DNA of 39,011 bases from Lysobacteraceae bacterium (GCA_021604725.1 BQJN01000039.1:1-39011), one strand, 5' to 3'. Shown: positions 1 through 9,074, counted from the first letter of the stretch. The notes: a model not told the origin generated them from the letters alone. A program made the numbers and translations.

Positions 1-2799
1 ATTTGACGGAGTGCCCAGTGAGATGGCGAAGGACTCATCTGCTTCAGGCACGTCATCGCCAATGATCGTCACGTCGATGGTTTGAGTTTCACCGGCCAGA
101 CCAGCGAAAGTCAGCATGCCAAGGGCCACCTGATAATCAGCCGGCGCCATCGCACTTCCATCGGAGGAACTGTAGTCAACAGTAAAGGTATCAGCCACCG
201 CATTGTCCAGGGTCACGGTGAATACAAGGGTTTGGTTGGAACCGGTACCTTCCAGGATCGATACATCGTTGATAGTGATGCCAGACGCATCGTCATCACT
301 GTTGGCAACCATCACGTCGCTCGCGTCTCGGCCGTCATAGCCTGGGTCGGCGCTGACTGCGGGGTTGGTAACGATCTCATACGCAACATCGCCGTCCAGA
401 ATCGCGTCATCTTGTCCTGTCACATCGACGGTTTGCGGCACATTCCAGTTGGACGCGGTGAACGTCAGATTCGTGGGAGAAGGCAGCCCCTCGGTGCTAT
501 CGCTGGTGGCAAGTTGAATGCTGACGTCAGATAATGGTTCGCTGTCCAACACCACCGAAAACGAATCGGTTCCGCCGGCTTCGGTGGTCACCAATCCACC
601 GGTCGGGCTAACAACAATCTGGCTTGCATCATCATCGACGTTGCTAAGCGAAACATCGGCTGCATTCAGCCCGGAGTAGCCGGCATCTGTGCTGATGGCG
701 GGGTCTGTGACCAGGGTGTATGCAATATCACCATCGTCTACGTCGTCGTCCTGGCCCGTAATCGTAACGGTTTGCGGCAAGTTCCAGTTGGCCGGCGTGA
801 AGATAAGGCTGACCGGCGATGGCAGCCCTTCCGTGTTATCACTGGTGGCAAGCGGAATGCTGACATCAAACAGCGGTTCACTGTCCAACACCACCGTGAA
901 TGAGTCAGAGCCGCCGGCTTCAGTCGTCACCAAGCCGCTGCCTGGGTTGACGCTAATCTGGCTTGTGTCGTCATCGTTATTGGTTGCCAGCACATCGGCT
1001 GCATTCAGCCCTGAGTAACCAGCATCGGTGCTGATGGCGGGGTCTGTGACCAGGGTGTATGCAATATCACCATCGTCTACGTCGTCGTCCTGGCCCGTAA
1101 CCGTGACGGTTTGCGGCACGTTCCAGTTGGCCGGTGTGAAGATAAGGCTGACCGGCGATGGCAGCCCTTCCGTGCTATCACTGGTGGCAAGCGGAATGCT
1201 GACATCAAACAGCGGTTCACTGTCCAATACCACCGTGAATGAGTCAGAGCCGCCGGCTTCGGTAGTCACCAAACCACTGCTTGGGGTAACGGTGATTTGG
1301 CTTGTGTCGTTGTCGCTGTTGATCACCGAAACGTCTGCGGCATTCAGCCCTGAATAGGCAGGGTCTGTGCTGGTAGCAGGGTCGGTGACCAGGGTGAATG
1401 CAACATCGCCGTCGTCTATGTCGTCGTCCAGGCCGGTGACTGTGACGGTTTGCGGTACGTTCCAGTTGGCTGCGGTAAACGTTAGCGTTGTCGTCGAAAT
1501 TGTCCCCTCGGTCGAATCTGAGCTCGACAGCCCGATGTCGACATCAAATAACGGTTGGCTCTCCAGCACCACATCGAACGTATCCATGCCTCCGGCTTCC
1601 GAGGTGTTTAGCCCTGAAGTCGGGCTCACCGAAATACCCGCTGTATCATCATCAATGATGGTTACATTGATGTCGCGAGGGCCGACGCCATCGAAGGCTG
1701 CGTCAGCACTAGTTGTCGGTGCCATTTCAATGGTGCAAGTGTGTGAGCCTTCTGCAATGTCGTCGTCAATGCCTGAAACGGTCAAATCAAAGCCGGTATT
1801 CCAATTGCTGGAGTTCAGGCTGGCCGAAGAGGGGCTAACGCTACATTGTCCATCCGAGTTGCTTATCACTGGAAAGGTAACAACATCGGTGGGAGCGGCA
1901 TTGAGTGCCACCGTTACAGTTTGACTGCCTACCTGTTCATTTACCGTCGGGTTACCAGGGCTCACCGCTATGCCAGGCACCAGGGTGGTGGCCGTTGCAT
2001 TCTCGGCCCCTGGCCCACCCAGGTCATCGATGTCGTCACTTGGCACCGAACCTGATGAAGTAACGACCAAGGCCTGATTGACCAGTGTGAATTTATTCGG
2101 TGGCAGTTCAACATCATCACTCACCACCACATCGAAAGTGATGGTGCGGATTTCACCAGGGGCAAGTGACCCAACCTGAAAACTCGCCATGCTGCCAGTC
2201 GGATTGACGTGAATAATTGCGCTGTTCGTGGCCATGCAGCCATCGGTTTGAACCACCGTCAGGCTGGCGTTGTAGATGCCGGCGTCTGCATATACATGGG
2301 CAGGGTTTTGGCTCATTGAGCTATTGCCGTCACCGAAGTCCCAACTCCAACTGACAATAGCCGCCGCAGCCGAGGTTTGGTCAGTGAACTGGACCGCCAG
2401 TGGAGCCGTCCCGCTGCTGACATCGCTCGCAAAGTTGACTGTGGGGTTGCTGCCAATCACATCAATGAAGCCCGGTTGGGTCAGCGTGTCAGTTGCTGTG
2501 CCTCCGTCCCCGACCATCAACGACACATCGTAGAGTCCAGGCGTGACATAGACTGCAGCGGGGTCCTCAAGCGTTGACGTGTTCCCGTTGCCGAAGTTCC
2601 AATTCCAGCTCGTCACCGGGCCGGTGGATTGATCGGTGAAGGAAACGACCAACGGCCCGCAACCGGAAACGGGTGTGGCGGAAAAGTCTGCAGTGACTTG
2701 GGCTTTGGCCGATGTTGAAAAGATCAGCAACAGCATCAAAAGCGGGGCCGCGCTGCCGACTGAGATCGAGTTCTTGGTTACCTTGCTTACGTTCTTCAT
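1..2799 (-). CDS. Secreted PKD / Calx-beta repeat protein, 3' end cut by window edge
   Basis: The frame stays open for 933 codons from the ATG at 2799 to the window edge, so the C-terminus is missing. Residues 1-33 are a signal peptide ending SAKA/QV. PKD domains lie at about 34-115 and 118-200 (WNWNFGNG, WSWDFGDG). About 202-275 resembles the second half of a DUF11 domain (SLAPGEIRTITFDV). A divergent Calx-beta-type unit (276-385) is followed by four 113-residue repeats (about 386-837) that each carry an acidic loop such as GQDDDVDDGD, a likely Ca2+ site, and then a classical Calx-beta unit. The start overlaps the upstream gene's stop as ATGA, so the two are probably translationally coupled. 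It is likely an extracellular, calcium-stiffened adhesin or matrix protein. The surface role is inferred from the domains only. Confidence 0.85.
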   Translation of the reverse strand, partial: MKNVSKVTKNSISVGSAAPLLMLLLIFSTSAKAQVTADFSATPVSGCGPLVVSFTDQSTGPVTSWNWNFGNGNTSTLEDPAAVYVTPGLYDVSLMVGDGGTATDTLTQPGFIDVIGSNPTVNFASDVSSGTAPLAVQFTDQTSAAAAIVSWSWDFGDGNSSMSQNPAHVYADAGIYNASLTVVQTDGCMATNSAIIHVNPTGSMASFQVGSLAPGEIRTITFDVVVSDDVELPPNKFTLVNQALVVTSSGSVPSDDIDDLGGPGAENATATTLVPGIAVSPGNPTVNEQVGSQTVTVALNAAPTDVVTFPVISNSDGQCSVSPSSASLNSSNWNTGFDLTVSGIDDDIAEGSHTCTIEMAPTTSADAAFDGVGPRDINVTIIDDDTAGISVSPTSGLNTSEAGGMDTFDVVLESQPLFDVDIGLSSSDSTEGTISTTTLTFTAANWNVPQTVTVTGLDDDIDDGDVAFTLVTDPATSTDPAYSGLNAADVSVINSDNDTSQITVTPSSGLVTTEAGGSDSFTVVLDSEPLFDVSIPLATSDSTEGLPSPVSLIFTPANWNVPQTVTVTGQDDDVDDGDIAYTLVTDPAISTDAGYSGLNAADVLATNNDDDTSQISVNPGSGLVTTEAGGSDSFTVVLDSEPLFDVSIPLATSDNTEGLPSPVSLIFTPANWNLPQTVTITGQDDDVDDGDIAYTLVTDPAISTDAGYSGLNAADVSLSNVDDDASQIVVSPTGGLVTTEAGGTDSFSVVLDSEPLSDVSIQLATSDSTEGLPSPTNLTFTASNWNVPQTVDVTGQDDAILDGDVAYEIVTNPAVSADPGYDGRDASDVMVANSDDDASGITINDVSILEGTGSNQTLVFTVTLDNAVADTFTVDYSSSDGSAMAPADYQVALGMLTFAGLAGETQTIDVTIIGDDVPEADESFAISLGTPSN
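290..1645 (-). repeat. Four tandem 339-bp repeats coding Calx-beta-like units
   Basis: Matching landmarks recur at exact 339-bp steps: the 'cggggt' landmark at 360 and 699, and the 'gcattcagc' landmark at 662, 1001 and 1340. The two central units (about 629-967 and 968-1306) are nearly identical, while the outer two are more diverged. Each unit encodes 113 residues of the large secreted protein. The pattern points to recent unequal crossover or gene conversion within the gene. Copy number may vary between strains and may be collapsed in short-read assemblies. Confidence 0.85.
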
Positions 2800-3578
2800 C
2801 GGTTTGACTCCGGAACAAGCAAGGTACCCTCGTCCAGCATGACCTGGATTTCTGTATCGTCCAGTGTCTGGTCGCCTGTGTTTTCAACAGTGACCGTGTA
2901 ACGAATGATGCTTCCGGGCTGAGCTCGGCCGCCCCCGGCCGGGGCCCCTATCACCTCGTCGCTCATTGTCGCATTGAGGCCGGCGAGCACCTGAATCAGC
3001 CCGGGCTTGCTCACCGTACGCTGGCAACCATCGATATCAGTAACCGTTAGAGAGACCTGGTACAGGCCTGCGCTCGAATAGGCGTGACTGGGGTTTTGCA
3101 GGTTGGAAGCATTGCCATCCCCGAAATCCCAATTCCAGCCAACGATCGGCGAACCGAAAATGGTCATGTCCGTGAAATCGACAGCGGCCGGCAACGTAGC
3201 GAACGAATTGGCGGAGGGAATAAAGTCGACGTCGGGTCCAATGACCTGGGCGTAGGCTGCACGAACCAGGGTGTCTGAGGGCGCGCCGCCGGCACCGGCA
3301 ACGGTCAGCGATACCGCGTAGACCCCCGGGTCCTGATATGTATTTGTAGGGTTCTGTGAGTCGGAGAATTGCCCGTCACCGAAATCCCAAAGCCATTGCT
3401 CGATAGGTCCGGTAGAGCTGTCGATGGGCGCAATGTCCAACGGCGCACAGCCGAAAAAGCCAAACATGGGCTCAAAGTCAGCTGTGACTTGCGCCTGAGC
3501 TGGCCTGGCCAACGACATAAAAATCGTGGCCACAACCAAAAACACAGAAAAACGGTCTGGCACCGAAGCGTTACGCAT
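2796..3578 (-). CDS. Secreted two-PKD protein ending in half a DUF11-like domain
   Basis: A 260-residue protein. Residues 1-30 are a signal peptide (SLARPAQA/QV). Two PKD domains follow at about 31-115 and 118-200 with the signatures LWDFGDGQ and NWDFGDGN. The tail (about 203-260) matches the first half of a DUF11 repeat (GSIIRYTVTVENTGDQTLDD) and then stops at PESNR. The second half of such a fold appears in the next gene after its own PKD pair. The two genes share a layout (both mature proteins begin QVTADF) and overlap by ATGA, so this looks like a tandem duplication whose copies kept complementary halves. Likely exported; no catalytic residues are visible. Confidence 0.8.
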   Translation of the reverse strand: MRNASVPDRFSVFLVVATIFMSLARPAQAQVTADFEPMFGFFGCAPLDIAPIDSSTGPIEQWLWDFGDGQFSDSQNPTNTYQDPGVYAVSLTVAGAGGAPSDTLVRAAYAQVIGPDVDFIPSANSFATLPAAVDFTDMTIFGSPIVGWNWDFGDGNASNLQNPSHAYSSAGLYQVSLTVTDIDGCQRTVSKPGLIQVLAGLNATMSDEVIGAPAGGGRAQPGSIIRYTVTVENTGDQTLDDTEIQVMLDEGTLLVPESNR

Positions 3579-3920
3579 AACATAGCCCCCCTTGTTGTTA
3601 TGCAGGTTGAATCGCGACCGTCAGACGATACCTCATTTCCCGCTCAGCCGGGCATTTAAATGTCATTGCGGATAAATGTGGTTGCGGTCGGCTACCTGGC
3701 CTGCATTTTGATCGAGGTAGTGTGGCGTCTAGCCGCGGTTTTATGTCTTGCTGAAGGCATTATTGGCTGTGTTACTCGTTGCGCGTTCGCCCAACGGTAA
3801 CTGGTGGCGCCGGGGGCCGACTTGCAATTGACTCGGCCAGCCATTGATTGCATGTGGCAGAAACCGCATTATCAACAGTTGGTGGCCGATCAGGCTACAT
3901 GAGGCTGCACTTTGTACCCA

Positions 3921-4265
3921 ATGCCATTCAAATTTCGCTGGACCGCCGCCGTTTGGCTGCTCAGCCTGGTATTGTGCGGTGCCCAGGAAATCAGTTTCTG
4001 GCAGCAGTCAACCAATGCAGCTCAGATCGCGCTGCAGGATCGATCCGGGGTTCCCCCAGGGATCGGTTGGGAAGCCTTCGGCAACGCTCAGGTCGAGCCG
4101 TCTGAACCGCTGGCCGATCCACCTGCGCTATTCGGCGCGTCTTCATTGCCCGCCCTTTGTTCTCGGCGCAACGTTCCAATACCAGCCGATGCAACAATTT
4201 GCAGCGCCAGAGTCCGTAGCCTTCCCGACATCCGCGCCCCACCCTTTCCTGGTTTCTCCGTTTAG
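3921..4265 (+). CDS. Doubtful small secreted protein
   Basis: From the ATG at 3921 this frame gives 114 residues. It starts MPFKFRWTAAVWLLSLVLCG, which looks like a signal peptide with a positively charged N-region and a hydrophobic core. The rest is Pro/Ser-rich without a fold I recognise. There is no good ribosome binding site and two other frames are open over the same bases. It could be a decayed gene or chance. It ends at the edge of the inverted repeat at 4265. Confidence 0.25.
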   Translation: MPFKFRWTAAVWLLSLVLCGAQEISFWQQSTNAAQIALQDRSGVPPGIGWEAFGNAQVEPSEPLADPPALFGASSLPALCSRRNVPIPADATICSARVRSLPDIRAPPFPGFSV

Positions 4266-4309
4266 GGAAGCTCTGATCAAGCCCTATTCGAGCTGATCGG
4301 AGCTTCCCT
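4265..4309. repeat. 45-bp inverted repeat (GGGAAGCTC... hairpin)
   Basis: The left arm GGGAAGCTCTGATCA (4265-4279) pairs with the right arm TGATCGGAGCTTCCC (about 4294-4309) with one G-T pair, giving a stem of about 15 bp and a loop of about 14 nt. No T-run follows on either strand, so it is not a textbook terminator. The 13-mer AGGGAAGCTCTGA recurs at 18908-18920. This suggests a small dispersed palindromic repeat or the remnant end of a mobile element. Confidence 0.55.
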
Positions 4310-4432
4310 CAAAAACTTCCAATTTAGTTGCGGCCGCATCGGCCGTGCACGGACGTCGCATGCCGGACACTGCTCCGGAATTCGTCCGTGATATGCCCGA
4401 CGGTGAAGATTGCCGCGGGCAAGGAGAACAGT

Positions 4433-4780
4433 ATGAATCAAGATATTTCCCAAGGTTTTGAGCGGCCTGAAGCGGCGTTGGTCGCGCAGGAAGTCAGTCA
4501 ATTCGACAACAATGTTGGCGCAAGCAATGAACCACGCCGCTCTAAACGTAATGCACCGGAAGTGTATCGCCGAGGATCGATATGGTCCCACCTGGCTTAC
4601 GGGCTCGGTACTGCCGCTGTGTTGGCACCGATGTTTATCCCGAACATTCCCATCTGGTACCTCGTTTCCGGCTATCTCGGCCTAATAGTTGCGGCGATGG
4701 TTGGCCTTTCGTTTTGGGCAATGATCCGTGCCGGGCGTGATGCGATGCGCAGGAACCAAGCGAACACGAAGCGACATTAG
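4433..4780 (+). CDS. Small two-TM membrane protein, unknown function
   Basis: A 115-residue protein. I chose the ATG at 4433 because AAGGAG lies 6 nt upstream (4421-4426); the frame extends further upstream but without a ribosome binding site. Residues 1-45 are polar (many Glu, Asn, Arg). Two membrane helices follow (about HLAYGLGTAAVLAPMFI and LVSGYLGLIVAAMVGLSFWA), then a basic tail RAGRDAMRRNQANTKRH. I do not recognise a family. A hairpin follows 25 bp after the stop, so it is probably transcribed alone. Confidence 0.6.
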   Translation: MNQDISQGFERPEAALVAQEVSQFDNNVGASNEPRRSKRNAPEVYRRGSIWSHLAYGLGTAAVLAPMFIPNIPIWYLVSGYLGLIVAAMVGLSFWAMIRAGRDAMRRNQANTKRH

Positions 4781-4805
4781 CGCACAGGCTGATCACTGCA
4801 AACTG

Positions 4806-4829
4806 CCCCACGCCTTTGCTGGCGTGGGG
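4806..4829 (+). terminator. Hairpin after the small membrane protein gene
   Basis: CCCCACGCC (4806-4814) and GGCGTGGGG (4821-4829) form a perfect 9-bp GC-rich stem with a 6-nt loop, 25 bp past the stop at 4780. It lacks a clear T-run, so it is a likely but weak intrinsic terminator. Confidence 0.55.
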
Positions 4830-5116
4830 CGAACCCAATCAGTCGCTCGGATCATCTTGGCAAGTTTATTGGATCGCCGTCTAGTTATGTTAAAACTAAA
4901 AACCGATTGACCGGGCAATTGGCGGACATCCACATTCGCAAGACACATGAAGTGACTGCTAATCACGATCACCGCCGTGGAGTATATATGCTCTCCATCC
5001 TGCCGGAAGACCTCCGCCGGGTACCGCGTATTGGCTGCCCCCTTGCCTTTGTAAATTTGACTCTACAACCATTACAGCGTTTATCTTCATTCTAGAACCA
5101 AGCTGACTTAGTTTCC
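4830..5116. other. Non-coding stretch upstream of the methyltransferase
   Basis: About 290 bp with no supported gene. Short open frames here lack ribosome binding sites and recognisable content. AT-rich patches near 4980-5095 could hold the promoter of the downstream gene, but I cannot assign it. Confidence 0.4.
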
Positions 5117-5734
5117 ATGGAACATATGCTGCGCTATCTGCTACCGATCTACCTCATCACCTTCTTTGCCGTCGTGTTCGTCTGGCGGACCTACCGAGTT
5201 TGGCGGGAAACTGGAGTCAACGCGTACCTCATCTGGAAAAAATCAGGCGTGGAGGGATTCGTCGGTCGATGTTTTCGCATCATGCCGATTGGCAGCGCGA
5301 TTGTTGTTGGCATCTATGCCTATTCGCCGAAGTTAATGCGCTTGCTTGGTGAGGTTCCTTGGCTTGTCAACTCGTGCGTGCAATGGGTTGGCATCACACT
5401 GATGCTCGGGAGTTTTGTGCTAATCGTGTTGGCACAAGCGCAGATGGGCCGTGCCTGGCGTATTGGGATAGATGAATCTCAGCAGACCATGCTGGTGACT
5501 GAAGGCTTGTTTGCGAAAAGCCGAAATCCTGTGTTTTTCGGAGTTTTGCTCAATACGTTCGGATTCTTTCTCGTCCTTCCAAACGCCCTCACGCTACTCT
5601 TGCTCGGGCTTAATGCCGCGCTGATCTCGGTGCAAGTTCGATTGGAGGAGACTCACCTTGAGAACAGCCTTGGCGAACGCTACCGCAGCTACGCGCAATC
5701 AACCGCCCGGTGGTGGAGTACTCCGATTCGATGA
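5117..5734 (+). CDS. ICMT/PEMT-family membrane methyltransferase
   Basis: A 205-residue polytopic protein. Helices are visible near residues 5-23, 56-70, 88-110 and 145-172. The C-terminal half carries the family hallmarks: a GLF-KSRNPVFFG segment (residues about 134-146), the cofactor-binding region of isoprenylcysteine carboxyl methyltransferase / phospholipid methyltransferase-like enzymes, and the closing EETHLENSLGERYRSYAQ, where E-x-x-L-x-x-x-x-G-x-x-Y is typical. Bacterial members transfer methyl groups from SAM to lipids or unknown small substrates in the membrane, so the substrate cannot be told. The start may be 5117 or the ATG at 5126; neither has a clear ribosome binding site. It is convergent with the efflux operon. 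Confidence 0.75.
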   Translation: MEHMLRYLLPIYLITFFAVVFVWRTYRVWRETGVNAYLIWKKSGVEGFVGRCFRIMPIGSAIVVGIYAYSPKLMRLLGEVPWLVNSCVQWVGITLMLGSFVLIVLAQAQMGRAWRIGIDESQQTMLVTEGLFAKSRNPVFFGVLLNTFGFFLVLPNALTLLLLGLNAALISVQVRLEETHLENSLGERYRSYAQSTARWWSTPIR

Positions 5735-5780
5735 TGTCACCCGGCGCGGTGGATTGATGCCCAAAACGGTTTCACCCGAC

Positions 5781-5822
5781 CCCGATGCGCAAACGACCTC
5801 TAGGCGGAAGCTGCGCATCGGG
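5781..5822. repeat. 11-bp inverted repeat between convergent genes
   Basis: CCCGATGCGCA (5781-5791) and TGCGCATCGGG (5812-5822) are perfect complements with a 20-nt loop, in the 163-bp gap between the stops at 5734 and 5898. It may act as a bidirectional terminator, although no T-run follows. Confidence 0.5.
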
Positions 5823-5897
5823 TTACCGGCTCAACGACTTACCAAACGACGTCCGCTATTCAATTGCGGTGCACGTAGGCCTTAACTTCTTGAACGT

Positions 5898-8800
5898 TCA
5901 TGATGATTCTCCAATAGATGTGGTGTCGCCACTGGGGAGGCGCTCGACGCGTTCAGCCTCCGCCTCGGTTTTACGTTGTGCCCGTGTTTCCATCCACTCG
6001 TAAATCACGGGTAGTAACACCAGCGTTAGAAAGGTTGAGGTGATTAACCCGCCGACAACGACTGACGCGAGCGGCCGCTGGGTTTCGGCGCCAACGCCAC
6101 TTGAAAGCAGCATTGGGACCAGGCCGAGGATGGCAACGCTGGCCGTCATCAACACGGGACGCAAGCGCAGTTCTGCGCCTCGTCGCACCGCCTCTTCAAT
6201 AGACGAGCCTTTTTCCCGCAGTTCGTTGATAAAGCTCACCAGAACGATGCCGTTCAGCATTGCCACCCCGAACACTGCAATAAAACCAATGGCTGACGGC
6301 ACCGAGACGTACTGCCCAGTGACGAACAAGGCCAGCAAGCCTCCAATAGTTGCAAACGGCACGTTGGCAATGATGAGCGTCGCGTACTTCACTGAGTTGA
6401 ACGCGGTGTATAGCAGCACGAAGATGAAAAAGATCGTCAACGGCACGATAATCGACAGTCGCGCCAACGCCCGTTGCTGGTTCTCAAACGCACCGCCCCA
6501 CTCGATCCAATAGCCGGGCGGCAAGTCCACCTGAGATTCGATGGCCGCGTTGGCGTCTTGAACAAAGCCGTCTACGTCGCGACCACGCACATCCATCTGG
6601 ATGACGGCGTACCGCTGCAGCTGCTCACGGCGAACGAATGAATACCCTTCCGCCACCGTCACATCGGCCACCGCGGAGAGCGGTACAATGGCACCGCCAC
6701 TGGTCTTGAGCGGTATGCGCCGAATCGACTGCACTGACGATTTCGACTGATCGTTCAACCGGGCCGTGATATCAAAGCGCCGAACGCCGTCGATCAGTGT
6801 CGAAACCGGCTCGTTGCCGATGCCGGTTCGCACCACCGACAACACATCGTCGGCATTCAAGCCGAATCGCGCGAGTTGGTCGCGTTTGACCTGGATACGA
6901 ATTTGCGGCTTGCCGACGTTGGCCTCAAGTGAGAGATCTGTGACACCATCGACACCAGCGATCACGTCTTTGACCTCTTCGCTCAATCGATCCAGTTCGG
7001 CCAGTTCTTCGCCGTAGATCTTGGCGGCAAGCGTTGCGCGTACGCCCGAAATGAGCTCTTCGACCCGCATCTGAATCGGCTGAGTGAAGGCCACCACCGC
7101 AGTGGGCACGACGATTTCCAACTTCTCGCGCATGGCTTCTGCCAGCTCCTCGATATCGCGATCCCCAGGCCACTCATCTTCGGGGTTGAGCTCCGTGTAG
7201 ATCTCCATGTAATTGACGTCAGCGGTCTCGCCCTTTTCGGCGCGGCCAATCATCGCCAACGTCGTTTTTACCTCCGGAAACTCAGACAAGGCGTTTTCGA
7301 TGTCGATCGAAATCTTGATCGACTGATCGAGCGAGGCCGAAGGGATTGAGGTCACCCGCCACATGATCGACCCCTCCTGCAGCTGTGGCATGAATTCTTT
7401 TCCGAGCAAAGGAAACAGCGCCAGACTCGCGACGAGCAAACCAACAGCGCTGCCCACCACGGTTTTCTTGTTTACGAGCGACCAGGACAGTAGCCGCAGA
7501 TAACGTTTTTTGATCACCCGCACCAACCAGGTGTCGCGCTCCTCTTTCGGCTTCAAGATCAGAGCAGCCAGTACGGGGATTAGGGTAAGTGTGAGGACGA
7601 GTGATCCGGCCATGGCAAAGCTAATGTTGAACGCCATCGGTTTGAACAGTTTCCCTTCAAGACCTTCGAGCGCGAACAGCGGTAGGAAGACGACGATGAT
7701 GATCATGATGGCAAACGCAATGGGGTTGGCAACTTCCCGAGCAGCTGCAAGCACAGCGGCGCTACGATTGACCGTCTCACCCGCCTCTTTGCGTTCGGCC
7801 ATGATGCGAAAGGCGTTCTCCACCATCACCACGGCCCCATCGACCATCATGCCGATGCCAACGGCAAGCCCGGCGAGGGACATTAAATTCGCTGATAGCC
7901 CCGCCTCTCCCATGAAAATGAATGCGATGAGCATAGCCAGCGGTAGCGCGGCGATCACCACGATGGCAGAGCGCACTTCACCCAGGAATAAGAACAACAC
8001 GATCGCGACAAGAATGGACCCCTCGACCAACGCGTTGGTGGCGGTGCTGACGGCTTTATCGACCAGATCGGTGCGGTCGTACACGGGACGCAATTTCACG
8101 CCGTCGGGTAGAGAATGATCGAGAATCTCTACCTTATCCTTTACTGAATCAACCACGGCAGCCGCATTTTCTCCCAACCGGGACAACGCCATCCCAAGGA
8201 CCACTTCCTTGCCGTCGCGCGTCACGGCGCCGAAGCGCAGGGCTCCATCCTGCTTGATCGTTGCGATGTCACGCAGGTAGACGGGCGTCCCATCTTCAAC
8301 CTTCACCACCATGTCGCCGATGTCTTGTTCGTTTTCAACCAGGCCTAGGCCCCGTACCAGATACTGCTCTGCACCAAGGTTGACGTACTGCCCACCTACC
8401 TGGCGATTGTTGGCACCAATAATCTCCATCACCTCACTAAAAGTCAGGTCGTATTTAATAAGGCTCAACGGATCCATAACTACTTGGAATTGGCGTTCCT
8501 GGCCACCCCATGAGGTCACGTCATCTACCCCAGGAGCAGTACGAAGTATCAAACGCACACTCCAATCCTGCAGCGTTCGCAAATCCATATCGGTAATGTC
8601 GCGATTGAGCTTTTCGTCGGCTCGTTCCAGCGTGTACCAGAACACCTGGCCCAAACCGGATGTGTTTGGCCCCATCTCCGGTGTGCCATAGCCCTCAGGG
8701 ATACGGTCTCCCACCTCTTGCAGCCGTTCCCCGACAAGACGCCGGGCAAAGTAGATGTCCATGTCATCGTCAAAATAGACGGCGACGTACGACAAACCAA

Positions 8801-9062
8801 ACAGGCTGACGGAACGAATCTGCTGAACTTTCGGAAGTCCGGCCATTCCTGATTCGATGGGAAAAGTGAGCAGTTGTTCGACGTCTTCAGCGGCAAGACC
8901 TGGAGACTCGGTGTAAATGTTGACCTGCGCCGGAGTGACATCTGGAAATGCATCAATGGGCACGGTCGTCACGGCGCGCCAACCCAGTGCAGCAACCACG
9001 CCAAACAAGATGAGCACTAAGAACTTATAGCGCAACGAGGACTCTACGAGTGTGTTTAACAT
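5898..9062 (-). CDS. CzcA/CusA-family heavy-metal RND efflux pump
   Basis: A 1054-residue inner-membrane proton antiporter of the HME-RND family, the usual length. The N-terminus (TTVPIDAFPDVTPAQVNI) is diagnostic. TM4 carries MVDGAVVMVENAF, placing the proton-relay Asp at residue 408 and the Glu at 415, as in CzcA. The extra Asp that Zn/Co/Cd-type CzcA proteins have six residues before D408 is Gly here, as in Cu/Ag or other HME subgroups, so the metal cannot be read off. The C-terminal TM block (FIFVLLYTAFNSVKYA) is complete. It is the last gene of a six-gene operon, starting 12 bp after the adaptor gene with AAGGGG upstream. It should export metal ions from periplasm or cytoplasm through the neighbouring adaptor and TolC-like channel. 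Confidence 0.93.
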   Translation of the reverse strand: MLNTLVESSLRYKFLVLILFGVVAALGWRAVTTVPIDAFPDVTPAQVNIYTESPGLAAEDVEQLLTFPIESGMAGLPKVQQIRSVSLFGLSYVAVYFDDDMDIYFARRLVGERLQEVGDRIPEGYGTPEMGPNTSGLGQVFWYTLERADEKLNRDITDMDLRTLQDWSVRLILRTAPGVDDVTSWGGQERQFQVVMDPLSLIKYDLTFSEVMEIIGANNRQVGGQYVNLGAEQYLVRGLGLVENEQDIGDMVVKVEDGTPVYLRDIATIKQDGALRFGAVTRDGKEVVLGMALSRLGENAAAVVDSVKDKVEILDHSLPDGVKLRPVYDRTDLVDKAVSTATNALVEGSILVAIVLFLFLGEVRSAIVVIAALPLAMLIAFIFMGEAGLSANLMSLAGLAVGIGMMVDGAVVMVENAFRIMAERKEAGETVNRSAAVLAAAREVANPIAFAIMIIIVVFLPLFALEGLEGKLFKPMAFNISFAMAGSLVLTLTLIPVLAALILKPKEERDTWLVRVIKKRYLRLLSWSLVNKKTVVGSAVGLLVASLALFPLLGKEFMPQLQEGSIMWRVTSIPSASLDQSIKISIDIENALSEFPEVKTTLAMIGRAEKGETADVNYMEIYTELNPEDEWPGDRDIEELAEAMREKLEIVVPTAVVAFTQPIQMRVEELISGVRATLAAKIYGEELAELDRLSEEVKDVIAGVDGVTDLSLEANVGKPQIRIQVKRDQLARFGLNADDVLSVVRTGIGNEPVSTLIDGVRRFDITARLNDQSKSSVQSIRRIPLKTSGGAIVPLSAVADVTVAEGYSFVRREQLQRYAVIQMDVRGRDVDGFVQDANAAIESQVDLPPGYWIEWGGAFENQQRALARLSIIVPLTIFFIFVLLYTAFNSVKYATLIIANVPFATIGGLLALFVTGQYVSVPSAIGFIAVFGVAMLNGIVLVSFINELREKGSSIEEAVRRGAELRLRPVLMTASVAILGLVPMLLSSGVGAETQRPLASVVVGGLITSTFLTLVLLPVIYEWMETRAQRKTEAEAERVERLPSGDTTSIGESS

Positions 9063-9074
9063 TGAATCATCCCC

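Larger units (their letters stand above)
3579..4432. other. Sparse 850-bp region with one doubtful small ORF
   Basis: This stretch separates the leftward PKD genes from a rightward small membrane protein gene, so it must hold promoters for both, but I cannot pick a convincing -35/-10 pair. Several overlapping frames are open on both strands at 3844-4296, which is typical of GC-rich non-coding DNA. Only one of them starts like a secreted protein (listed separately). The right part holds a 45-bp inverted repeat at 4265-4309. Confidence 0.5.

Noticed and set aside
290-1645. Tandem repeats as a possible CRISPR array
   Set aside because: The period is 339 bp, there are no unique spacers, and the units encode protein domains in one frame.
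82-2577. Plus-strand open frames of 66-185 codons opposite the Calx-beta gene
   Set aside because: They mirror the repeats of the minus-strand gene, repeat with the same 339-bp period, and have no ribosome binding sites or sensible folds.
3844-4296. 150-codon plus-strand frame
   Set aside because: It overlaps two other open frames, lacks a ribosome binding site, and its translation has no recognisable domain or signal.
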